Below, piece after piece: positions 46,606 to 56,564 of a stretch of 64,000 bases of DNA (position 1 is the first letter of the stretch; every line of letters begins with the position of its first letter). Source of the DNA: Yamagishiella unicocca (taxonomy: Eukaryota > Chlorophyta > Chlorophyceae > Chlamydomonadales > Volvocaceae); NCBI GenBank assembly GCA_003116995.1, contig BDSL01000057.1, positions 372,001 to 436,000 on the forward strand, in the 5' to 3' direction. The notes under the pieces are model-generated. The model did no database searches. It was not told the origin of the DNA and worked only from the letters and a program-made list of their open reading frames with translations. A program made the position numbers and the translations under genes.

Positions 46606-47891
46606 GGCGCCAGGTGGTGACGTGGCGGCTTGGATGAGGCGGGTATTGGGGCTTGGGACGGAACCTGGGTGGATGCGAAGAAGCTGTTGCGCCAAGGGTT
46701 GCGTCACGCGCAGGCGGCCAGCAGCCGCCTGTATTGATAACGTGTGTGGGATGGACTGCAGAAAAGTAGTGGGTAATGTACACTGCTTGTACAGTGCACT
46801 GGTGGGCGTACTTTTTGTCTGGCACGCGGATGGATTCCGGGTGGATTCGCAAGCAAAGAGCACTCTCCTACGGCGTGTACGGCATATTACCTACCGCCTG
46901 CGCGCATCTGTAAGAACAGAAGTTCGGCCATCCCGCTGAACCGTGCCCACTGCCAGAAGCTGCATGGCAATGCTTCGTTTGCAGCTTGCTTCCCAGTGCT
47001 CGGAGCCTTACAGAGCCTTACGGTGTAACAATCCACGGAATAACTCACGAGCTAGTTACAAGGTCACCTGCACCTCTCCGCACCCTTTGCATCGTTTGGT
47101 CTTAAGGTTCTTTTAATACACGCCTGAGTCTCCAAGCGCATCAGACGCTGGAACGTGGCCCAATGCCGCCTTGCTCCCGATGGTAATCCAGCCAGATGCC
47201 CGTAAAGACTATCCCGTTCATGTTCTTGTCATCAGATCAGTTCATTTCACGTCCTGGCTGTGTCATCACGCTGTTCTTAGCCAGCACCACACTAAGATCG
47301 TCAGGAACACCCACGGATCTTCCTCGAAACCCTGCGGGCGGCCAAAACATCGGCCTGCTGCTCAGCACAAGGTCATCGCAGCAACTGCGTCTACTTATAA
47401 TGCATCCGCCCACCATCCAGCAGCCTCCACATCTTAGGATCACCGCACAAGCAGTCTTCTTCGACGTAGGTTGCCAGCCCAGCCAAGTCACACAATCCGC
47501 CCCACATTAATACCACCCACTGGCTAGCCGAACACGGTCGGAATTCGAAATGCTGTCCCCTTGCGCAGTCACAAGTGCTTATGAGCATTTTGCCTAGAGA
47601 TCGTGCTAGCGTAGTGCCCGACTGCCGAAACGTTACGCGGGGGCCGCCTTGCGAACGCCATGAGCACTGCGATCGGGGTCGCTCTTCGCCGCTCGCTTTT
47701 TTCCCCTGCTGGCAATCAGGATGGGCAGGGGCGGGGGTCTTGCATGGTTCAAGCCACAAAGTGGCACAGCTACGCCAATGCATCGTAATCCACTTCGCGG
47801 TTTGCGTCACTTATGGCACTGCATCCCTGGTGAGCCGCGAAACAGCTCGCTGCTGACGCGGCAACATACGGTATCTAGCGCAGGCTTCCCA
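46606..47891. other. Convergent 3' region between NPHP4 (+) and the CDCA7-type gene (-)
   Basis: Contains TGTAA on the plus strand at 47024-47028 and TGTAA on the minus strand at 47060-47056. If both are used, the two convergent transcripts end within a few tens of bases of each other. No other gene is supported here. Confidence 0.55.
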
Positions 47892-50800
47892 TCACCACCC
47901 CCGCCCCAGCACGCACCCGCTCTTGCGCCTCTTCGCGCCCCCTCCGTCCGCCTTCGCCTCGGGCGCCGCCGCCTTGCTCGTGACCATCCGTGGGGCCGCC
48001 AGCCCGGCGTCGTCCTTGTCCTCCTCGCCCTCGGCGCTCAATCCGCCGTCCCCACCCTCCTCCATCGCCGCATCCATCAGCGCCACCTCCAGGGCACTGG
48101 CAGCGGCGGGATCCCTCCCTCCGCCCTTGCCCGACCGGTCAGTGCCTTTTGCGCTGCCGCGCCCGCCAACCTTCCTGCCGTTCCGGCCGGACGACTTCCC
48201 CCTGCCCGTACGCAGCGAGCCGCCGCCTAGCTCTTCCGCCTCCTGCTGCAGCCCCTCTTCGTCCTGCATCTCTTCATGCTCCTCCTGTAGCTGCTCCCCG
48301 GCCTCCCCGGCCCGCTCCTCTTCCTCCTGCTGCTGCAGCTCTGCGTCCTCGGCCGCCGCTCGCTTTCCCTTGCCCTTGCCGCGGCCGCGCCCCTCAGCCT
48401 TTGGCTTGGCGGCGGCGGCAGCGGTGGCCTCGTTACCTCGTAGCCCTCCACGACCGAGGCGCTGCTTGGGATCACCTGACACCCGCCCCTTGCCTTCGAG
48501 CCGCGGCTGCTGCGCCACTGTCTCATCTGCCTCAGCCAGCTCGGCATCCGCATTTGAATCCTGTTGCGCGTCATCCGCCTCCTCATCATGCTCCTTCTCA
48601 TGCTGTGCTTGCCGATCGTTACTGCGGCCGCGGCGCTGCGCCTTGGGCTTGGCCACGGCGGCAGCCTCAGGTTGCCGCCCTCGCCGCCGCCGGACATCGC
48701 CCATGAGCTGCTTCGCCGCCTCAATAACCTCTTCTTCCTCTTCCTCCTCCTTGCTCTTCTTCTTCTGCTGCTGCTGCTGCGCTGCAGGAGGGGGATCCGC
48801 ACCCGCTGCCTGCTCGCCCTCCTCCTCCTCACCGCCCGCCTCCACCTCCTCCTCCTCCTCCTCCTCGCCTTCGGTAGCCTCTCCGCCGCCCTGCTGCTTC
48901 ATCCAGGCTCCCCAGGGCTTTGTCAGTTTCCGCTGTGTCAGGTCCTCCTGGCTATCACCTGTACTCGAAAGGTCGACCAATTATGCGGTATCGTCTCAAA
49001 CGGAAACGCAGGGTCGCATGTCGTGTAGAACGTCGCTTCCTCTCAACCACACACGTCTGACCCCAGACGAAGCTTACACCACCGCCTCTTTCAGCGTCAG
49101 GCGATGCGCTTGACGGCTCTACCCTACGGCCTTTGGCCCACTGTAACAGTTACCACTACCACTACCACTTCCGACCCCAACGCCTGCCGGCCTCTGGCCC
49201 TGCCCGCGCACCCGTTATCTGGCCGACCAGGTAGTCATGGGCGTTGGTGAAGCCCTTGGCCTGGGCGTACTGCTTGATCCGGTGCGTGGGTTCGAGTCCG
49301 GCCTGCGGCATGCCGCGGTCCAGCGACGCCGTCTGGTTACGGATACCCGCATGTTGACAGGCAGGGTCGCGGCTTCCGCGCCGTGCACGCTTGCTCCGGA
49401 TATACACACATCGCCCTGCCCCCCTCTTCCCCCTAGCCGCCCCTCTCGGCCTCCTAGCCGCCCCATACCCCCCTCCGCCTCCTAGCCGCCCCCCACTGGC
49501 GCACCCGCTTGCGGCACGGACCGCAGTTGCAGCACACCACGCAGCCGCGGCCGCAGCTCCCCCGGCAGCCGGGGCACATCCAGGAGCCGCTGGCCTCCGC
49601 CGCCACCACATCCTCTGCGACCGTAGGGCCCACAGCCGGCGCAGGCAGTCAGCAGCGCAGGGCAGTTGTTGGTCTGTGGAGCAGTACTTGCTTGCAGAGG
49701 GCTCCAGGCAAAAATTTGTGTGTACAAGCGCTGCACGTGCTCCCGGGGCGTCGGTCAAATCGAACACGCCGGGAGGGCGCACCACGCGGCTAGGGTCTGC
49801 GCAGTTGCGGCTGGTGGTGGTTGTGCTCCGGTTGTGCTCTTACCTCCGTGGCGGTTCATAAGACAGCGGTGGCTGGCACCAAGGAGGAGGAGGAAGGCCG
49901 GCACCAGGGGCAGGGAGACGGACATACCAGCCATCACGCATCCAGCGCCAGGAGGTGGGGAGGCGTGGGAGGTGCGTTGCGGGGCGGGGGTGGACGTCAG
50001 GAGCGCAAGCGTGCGCATTAAATTAGCATGTCCACATGATTGCTCCATGCAACCTGGACAGCCACTGAAACCTCTCAGCTTCACAAACGCGCATGTAGCT
50101 GGTTCCGTGCGCACTGAAACAACGGAGGACCAACGCGCGACAGCGCACCTCGCGAGGTGACTTGCCATCTGCACCCGCCCACCCACCCGATGGTTCTCCC
50201 TTTTGGTCTGGAACCCACTGTAGCCGTTACAACAACACTACACGTTCCGACGCGACCCACCAGAAGCTAGTGGGCATGCGCCTGCCGCCACCGCAATTGG
50301 CGTTGGTGCAGGTAACCTTTTTATCGTGTGGGAACCATCAGGGGTCACGGTCAGGGGGCGGGGACGGAATTGAGTCTATGGGAAGCCGGTGCTGGGTCGG
50401 CCTGGGCCCGGGCGCGGGCCCGGGGGGCAGCCGCTGTTACGATGCTTTCGTAGGGACTGCGATGCCACTGACTCAGGTGTTTCCTGTTTAGGACGCTCTC
50501 CTCCCCATATCGTCACCTTCACCGCCCTCGGTTTGTCGGCCGTGGATCCGCGGACTCTCGTACAAACCACCCACCCCTCCATGCCGTCACCTTCATGGAG
50601 ACGGTCTTCTGGCGGCACCTGCACGACGTCGGTTCCAAGCGGGGGCAGGTGTCGGATCCAGCAAGTCGGTACGACAGATTGCGCGGGTGCCGTACACCGT
50701 ACACTAAGAAAGGCGAGTTGGGGTTATAATATGGCTGGCCCACGAGACCCGCACCCTCCCCTAGTCGTCCCCAATGCTACACAAAGACCCACAGATCGTG

Positions 50801-52326
50801 CCAATCCCATCACGCGCACACCCACCAGTGGCAGGTGACGCCGGCACCGCTGTCGTACCACTGCCCCCCCTGCAGTGGCGGCATCGCAGCTCAGTGTGCT
50901 GAGGCCGACGGTTTCGCGGCGGCGGCGGCGTGTATGTCAGCAGTGCCGAGCCACAAGGATCGTGGCAGGGACACACACACATATATTAAACACACACACA
51001 CACCGACCGTGTGCTTAGTGGCTCAGCCGCAAACCACCCCTCCGTGTGCCCTTGCGCCCATCTTGTGCGCTCTGCAACGCGCCGCTGAGCTGTTCACCAG
51101 CGCATACCAGTGCACCGATTTAGCGCGAGGTTGGCGGACACGGTGCGCCCGTGCGCTTCGCTGCCCCTCCGGCCTCGCACCTGGCGGCGCAGGCCCTTGC
51201 CTGAGTCGCGCGGACCGCGCAAGCCCGCGCCCTTGTCGCCATCCCCGTCGTCGCCCTCGGCACCGGCACGGCCGTTCCTGCAGGGCAAGGCGAACAAAAG
51301 GCCGACACGTCGGGTGGCGGGGAGGGTCCCGGCCCCGCGAGCAGCGGGCAACTGTCTGGTCAGCAGGGACGCCAGGCACTTCCCCCCCGGGTGCCCCTCT
51401 TGGCGCCAGTATTTTTCCTTGCCACTAATAAGGCCCACCTGACGCCTTGCAGCGCCCGCAGCGCCTCCACCTCATCCAGGGTCAGGTCCTCCAGGCGGAG
51501 TCGCTTGGGGCCGCGGGCGGCGGCGGCGGCGGGCATCAGCTCTCTGAAGGCCGCGTCCTCGTTGTAGGTGACCTGTGGCGCCGCCACCGCCGTGCCGTGC
51601 GGCGAGAGGGGTCGAGGGCAATGCGGCGCATCAGAGTGGCTGCGCTGGGTGGCTGCGGCGGCGGCGGGGCTAACTAACAAACTGATAAAACGGTAGGGCC
51701 CGGTGCGGTCCCTGTTGACTGGCTAACTAACACATGTAGCGATGGGCTTCAAAAGCGTGGTGGCTGGAAAGCGGGCAGCTGCTGAGGGGCCCTGACATGG
51801 GGGATGAGGGGCGGTGGAGCATGCGCGGGGCCGTGCCATGGTACGGCGTTGATCGCCTTGTTGTTTGGGCTGAGGCGATTGTGGCGTTGAGAGTGACATC
51901 GGTTGGGCCGGTAGCAGCCGCGAGAATGACATGCACCGGCTCGGCCCCCTGTCTAAGGACGACAGCTTGTTCCCCGTGCCGGAGGAGTTGCGATCGCTCC
52001 TCCTGCCCCACCTGTGCCCTCTCGCGTGTGCTGCGCCTGACCTCCACGGGCGCCCGGGGCCGCCCCGCGTCTGGGGCCCGAGGCCGAGGCCGGGGCGGGG
52101 GCGGAGCGCCTGCTGCCGCCTCCGCTGCCGCCGCTGCTTTGAGCTGCTCCACTGCACTTCCCATACCCAGCTCCTGCGGGCCGTAAGTCAAAGCGGTGCG
52201 GACACAGGAAGGTGCTGTTCGCAGCCAACGAGGAAACAGGGCTGCTGTGGCGACGCGCACCTGGAGCTTGCGGGCATTTGCAATTCGCCGATCCTCCACC
52301 TCTTTGTCAAATCCCATTGCCGACAT
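47892..52326 (-). CDS. CDCA7: CDCA7-type zf-4CXXC_R1 zinc-finger protein with a long charged tail
   Basis: Eleven exons (minus): 52326-52261, 52173-52012, 51572-51439, 51277-51181, 50869-50826, 50618-50591, 50316-50261, 49872-49844, 49614-49505, 49302-49212 and 48958-47892; 628 codons (627 aa). The N-terminus has VEVRRSTRERAQ and a KRLRLEDLTLDEVEAL helix. The zinc finger spans about 166-240: TCHWCRQKT, VTCTNANCGGGRRMP, SFCHRCLMNRHGE, WMCPGCRGSCG, then CVVCCNCGPCRKR. It is followed by a helical QYAQAKGFTNAHDYLVGQ segment. This is the zf-4CXXC_R1 domain of CDCA7, which recruits the HELLS/DDM1 nucleosome remodeler and binds hemimethylated DNA. The CRQKT and NRHGE blocks match class I CDCA7 positions mutated in ICF syndrome. 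Exon 11 adds 354 residues of alternating Glu-rich and Lys/Arg/Gly-rich sequence with AKPKAEGRGRGKGK-type AT-hook-like motifs. The exon 7 acceptor (aaaaag|G) is weak. Confidence 0.92.
48700..48900. repeat. Trinucleotide (GAG/GAA, CAG) tracts in CDCA7-type exon 11
   Basis: On the minus strand, runs of gag/gaa code for Glu tracts and a short cag run codes for Gln5. On the plus strand this shows as ctc/ttc-rich DNA. The tracts keep frame and explain why long open frames appear on the other strand as well. Confidence 0.85.
50185..50234 (+). repeat. Dispersed ~50-bp repeat (copy 2), in CDCA7-type intron 7
   Basis: Reads cccgatggttctcccttttg then gtctggaacccactgtagcc and gttacaac. It matches the reverse complement of 25465-25520. 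It lies within 30 bases of the exon 7 donor (50260), in antisense orientation to the gene. Confidence 0.7.
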
Positions 52327-54477
52327 TGAGGGAATGCGCTGCGACCGCCCGGATGAGGGGTCCCAACGGAGGCCCGCGCAAAGACGTCTGCAAGGCTCGA
52401 GCCAATTACCAGTACCGGTATGAAAGTGCAGTAGAGTCCAGAGTATGAAATAATTTGGGCAGTATGTGTGCAGGTCGCTTGCTAGGATGCCTGCGCTGCG
52501 CCAAGCTGCAAGCTGGTTCCACATTTGTGACAGGTTCCAGTTCAAAACGGACTTTTCTAGTTGCACCGACGAAGCGCAACATCAATCGCCCACGACTTAA
52601 TGTATTGTTTTACCTATTAGCATCCTTATTGTCAACGTCGATAGGCTGTCCCCACCATGCCAGCCCGCGAACCCTGCGCGAACGCAATTTATCGCACGAT
52701 ACATCTTCGGAACGCTTTATGATTTTTAAATTGAAACACTTCTTTAATTACACCTTTCCATTGTTTGTTTGCCATGTAGGCGTTGCTCAAACAGCCCCGG
52801 AGACCCGCGGGTCGTATTTCAAACCAAGGTTCGCAAGCTTGCCTGCGTTACGTTGACGTAGAAAGCGGAGGAAAGGCACATGCCACAAGCAGATGTACGA
52901 AGGGCATATTGTACACGCAGCATGAGGGAAGCTCTGGTACGCACATGTCCGTGAATGCCGCAGGACGTGCCTCAAGAGGCAACGCCCCGAGGAAACCCGC
53001 AGGAACCAGCTACCGGTCCGGAAGGCTACCTGTTTCATTGTCATGACCGACGGCATGGAAACAACACCTCTCATTCCCTTATGAGTCTGAATGCAAGCCC
53101 TCCTCGGTCCTCTGGAATGGATTCGCAGTTTGAATCGCGGCGGCAACCCGACACGTCCGTGTTCCCTGACATCGTGCGCCACGAACCAGCGCCACCCTGC
53201 CGGTCCCCCGCGAAGAGTTATACCGGGGATATATGAAGATGCGTACCCATTTGTAGAAGACACCCATCGCCATATACCCATCGCCAACCGCGAGGAAGCC
53301 TGGTCATACCTTTTTTACAGTGTACTTCTCGTTCTGCATCCTCACGTTCCCCTGCTTATGGCCCGTACCAGCCCCCAAAACGACAACGGCCGTTGTTGCA
53401 GCGATAAGCGGCAGGGGAGTCTACTCACAATATCACATCCTCAAACAAGGTAGGGTGTCACGCAGTCCAGTCGGATATAAGCGTCGGCATACATATAGAT
53501 AACTCTTTTCGCAACATTAGGGGCAGAACAGCCGCAGTGAGGCTGAAAGCGGCAGCTTAGCAATGGTAAGACCTTCGTCACGGATTAATGCATGTTTGCA
53601 TGCGATAGGGGGCCATCCCCGCCAGCTGCACGACCCCTTCCAAATGTCACGCGCGCGATTTAACATGACGTGCTAGTATGCATCATGAGATCCACAGTTT
53701 TTGTCGTCGCTAACCATGTGGGCCGGCCACGACAAGCACGGTATCACCAGTTGGACACGCGCCTTGTTAAATGAAGCCCGACACCACAAACACGCACGGC
53801 CAGTGCTTGGTATCGGGAGTCGGGAAGTCTTGCAACATGCAGGGCGTAAGTAAGGGGCAAATGGTGGTTGAGTACAGACAGGTAGATACTAACAGCAACA
53901 AAAATCAAAGGGTTGGCTCCAAGCAACATTGCTCAAAGTTCGGCGCATCACGGCCGCGAACAAGGCCAGCTACGTCAAGTCGTCACACACCCTCCCAAGC
54001 AGGCATGTGCTGCAGGCACGTGACAGCGCGAGTTGGTGCCGTACGCTGGTAACCAGTTGTGCTGGTTCAGTGTCAGGTAAAGTCAGGGTACGTCTTGAGC
54101 AACAACACGCGACGAGTGTTCGCGAGCGTGACGACGCAGAAATAAGCCAAAGCACCGTCCAAGCATCTTGGTCAGGTCAAGCGCTGCACCTCGAGGAACC
54201 AACATGGCCGCCAACAGCAGCGCGAGTTGTGTCATCCCCGACAGCCTCTGTACATGCAAAATGACAAGTAAACGAAGCCAAAACGGTCCAACCATATGCA
54301 ACCTTCTCCCAAAAGGCGCATGTTTCTCCAGCGCCTGAGGGAAGACGCCGTCCATGCAAACGACAGGGCGTTACAGCCCCGTGGCCCTCTCCAGCGGGCC
54401 CAGTCGATGATGTCCTTCCGATACCGCAGTGGCGGCGGCCGGCGATCCTGCCGTGCTGATGGCGCCATGCCTGTGCT
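52327..54477. other. Intergenic: CDCA7-type promoter and 3' flank of the Ser/Pro-rich gene
   Basis: About 2.1 kb with no supported gene. A long open frame on the minus strand at 52787-53287 lacks family features and codon bias and is not called. TGTAA on the minus strand at 54375-54371 lies about 100 bases after the stop of the Ser/Pro-rich gene and is a likely poly(A) signal. Confidence 0.5.
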
Positions 54478-55935
54478 TCAGCGCACCTCCGCGGACGCCT
54501 TCGCGCGCAGCGGCGAGCTTTGCCGCGGTGCGTGCTCCATCACCCCACCGCCGCCGGAGTAGTGATGGCTGATGGACAGGCGCGAGGGTGACATCTGCAC
54601 GTGGCTCTCACTGTGCCTGCCCTGGCCCGACGAGCCGCCGCCGGACCCCGCTGCGCCCCACTGAGACACTGCGCTGCCTGAAGGAAACCCTGGAGGATAA
54701 CCCACGCCTCCACCGACCTCAGCAGAGGCACCAGAAGCGGTACCGCCACCACCACCAGCAGGCGCGGGAGAGGCGGCAGCGCCTCCGCCGGAGGGCATTG
54801 CAGGAACCAGCGCCGACGTCGTGCCCTGTATCGAGCGCATGGATAGAGATTTGAGTTCTCCACGCAGCTGCTGCAGCGCCGCATGCGTCTTGTTCTGCAG
54901 CCCCGCGGCTGCGCTGCCACCGCCACTCAGCGCCGACGGGCCGAAGCTGCCCGTCCTGGAGCGCTCCCTCCAGTTGTTGCGGTTCTGCTGCAGCCGCTGC
55001 ATGAACTCGTCGTCCTCGGAGGCGCGCATGCTATAGCGCGATGTGGCGGGGCTGGGGGAGCCGGTGGCGCTGGGGCTGGGGCCGTTCCGCGGGATGGTGG
55101 TGGAGTGGTGGCGGCCCACCACCTGCAGCGTTACGTCCACGTCCTGGTCGGCCGCGTCGTCGTCGTCAGCACCGGCGTCTGCGTTGCGGGGACAAGAGGT
55201 GGTTGCGTGGTGTGGGGGGAGGAGTTGGTGGTGCGAAGAACACGGGGTGACGGCGCCACGACGTCGTACACAAGGGAGGCACGACTGGCTGGGACAGGGC
55301 GCAGGACGGGCGCAGGCGCAGGCACGAGTTGACGGTTGAGGATCAGTGCGGTCGTTAGTGCACGGCCCAGGCGGAGGCGGTGCTGCCAAGGTAGGCACGC
55401 AGGCGGTGACTAGGCGCCAGGGTCCTGCAGCAGGCCCTAGCTTACCCTGGCCTCCCGACTCGGACCCAGCCAATGGTGACGTGATCGCACCAAAGTCTCC
55501 GAAGTCAGACGTGCCCCTGGAAAGGCTGTGGTGCCTGGGTGTCACGCCGCGTGTCGTCGCCAGCACGTCGGCGGGGCTGGCGAGGCCGCCCGGCACTGAG
55601 CGGCGGAAGTCGATGCCGGTGCGGCGTGCTGAGAAGCTGCTGGAGCTAGCTAGGCCTGCCTTGAACGAAGGCGACGCGGTCAGGGGGCTCGCGAAAACGG
55701 GGTCCAATGAGGAAGAGCCGCTTTTCCGGAAAGACGGCATGGAGAGAAGAGGGTCGTCGAACTTCGTGGGCGTGGCCTGGGCAAGAGGCGAGAGGAAAGG
55801 CGGGATGATGTGGGTCAGCTGGTGAAGCTTGGATCGCCGCTTTGACATAAGGGCGGGAGGCGCCCGGCCGGAGGGGCCGAACAGCGGCAGATAGACCTCC
55901 GATAGACCCCTCTGTACCCGCCGCTTGCTGCACAT
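54478..55935 (-). CDS. Ser/Pro/Gly-rich low-complexity protein, unrecognised
   Basis: Two exons (minus), 55935-55446 and 55178-54478, give 397 codons (396 aa). The splice gtaagc...gcag joins GSESGGQ to DAGADDDDAADQDVDV in phase. The N-terminal part has many SP-type sites (SPLAQATPTK, ASPLTASPSFK, RGVTPRHHSLS), suiting proline-directed phosphorylation. The middle has a charged helix (EDDEFMQRLQQNRNNWRERS) and LQQLRGELKSLSMRS. The C-terminus is Gly/Ser-rich. No domain is recognised. The 267-base intron is a multiple of three and contains no stop, so retention would give a 485-residue protein. The ATG sits one base after the stop codon of an upstream spliced frame. Confidence 0.6.
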   Translation of the reverse strand: MCSKRRVQRGLSEVYLPLFGPSGRAPPALMSKRRSKLHQLTHIIPPFLSPLAQATPTKFDDPLLSMPSFRKSGSSSLDPVFASPLTASPSFKAGLASSSSFSARRTGIDFRRSVPGGLASPADVLATTRGVTPRHHSLSRGTSDFGDFGAITSPLAGSESGGQGKLGPAAGPWRLVTACVPTLAAPPPPGPCTNDRTDPQPSTRACACARPAPCPSQSCLPCVRRRGAVTPCSSHHQLLPPHHATTSCPRNADAGADDDDAADQDVDVTLQVVGRHHSTTIPRNGPSPSATGSPSPATSRYSMRASEDDEFMQRLQQNRNNWRERSRTGSFGPSALSGGGSAAAGLQNKTHAALQQLRGELKSLSMRSIQGTTSALVPAMPSGGGAAASPAPAGGGGGTASGASAEVGGGVGYPPGFPSGSAVSQWGAAGSGGGSSGQGRHSESHVQMSPSRLSISHHYSGGGGVMEHAPRQSSPLRAKASAEVR

Positions 55936-55936
55936 A

Positions 55937-56564
55937 TTATACTGCTGAAGGCGGTTTGGAGACGAACTGCCTTCGATAGTAGTCGCTTAAATCCACGAGC
56001 GCTGCACTGGTCGTAGGACTCGTGGACGGGTCGCGAGCATAGGAAGGCCGCTGGGGCATGGAAATTGCCTCTTGAGTTAGGATAGGGTAACATGTTGTGG
56101 TTGGGTGCCGAAGCTCTGACAGCCACTGGCAGTCCCAAAGTGGACCCCTCACGACGCAAATGGTTTTTTTGACCTGTTACATATACTTGATTTGAAGCGC
56201 TGTAGTTCTCCTCCCAACGAAGATAGCTATGCACGACGAGTAAGACCTAGGAGAAAAGCTGCATAGAGCCCCAACATGCTGGGGACATTGCACCGCGACT
56301 ATTCGAGTGCGACAGGCGCACACTGGTCCCCGTGCAGAATCTCACCGTTTTAGGACTGTTTAAGCTAGAACCTTGAGAAACTTGGGTAGCCAGGAGAGAG
56401 CCAGGCGGTGGCGTGGTGCGGGGTGAGTGCGCACCAGTCGCCACGATGCTCGAGCTGTGCCGATTTGGACTCCACACATTCCTTTCGGTCAAATCCTCGC
56501 TAGTGTTCAGAGGAGCTGGAAGCTTGAATGCCGAACGTCGGACTGTCTCCATGCTTTCTGACAT
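55937..56564 (-). CDS. Small Ser/Thr/Pro-rich reading frame directly upstream of the previous gene
   Basis: Two proposed exons (minus), 56564-56346 and 56050-55937, join in phase (ACG|gtgaga ... ccccag|CGG) to 111 codons (110 aa). The protein begins MSESMETVRRSAF and ends SDYYRRQFVSKPPSAV. It has the same SP/TP-rich character as its downstream neighbour (RTTPPPGSLL, SSLNSPKT, DPSTSPTTSAALVD). Its stop TAA (55939-55937) is followed after one base by the ATG of the 396-residue frame. It may be the first cistron of a two-cistron mRNA, a 5' part of the same protein with a splice I have missed, or an upstream ORF. There is no recognised domain. Confidence 0.4.

Noticed and set aside
47923..49113. 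396-residue Ser/Pro/Cys-rich plus-strand frame
   Set aside because: Exact antisense of the Glu/Lys/Arg tail of the CDCA7-type gene; composition is that of a complemented acidic tract.
52787..53287. 166-residue minus-strand frame
   Set aside because: No recognisable motif, AT-richer codons unlike real exons here, no splice signals.
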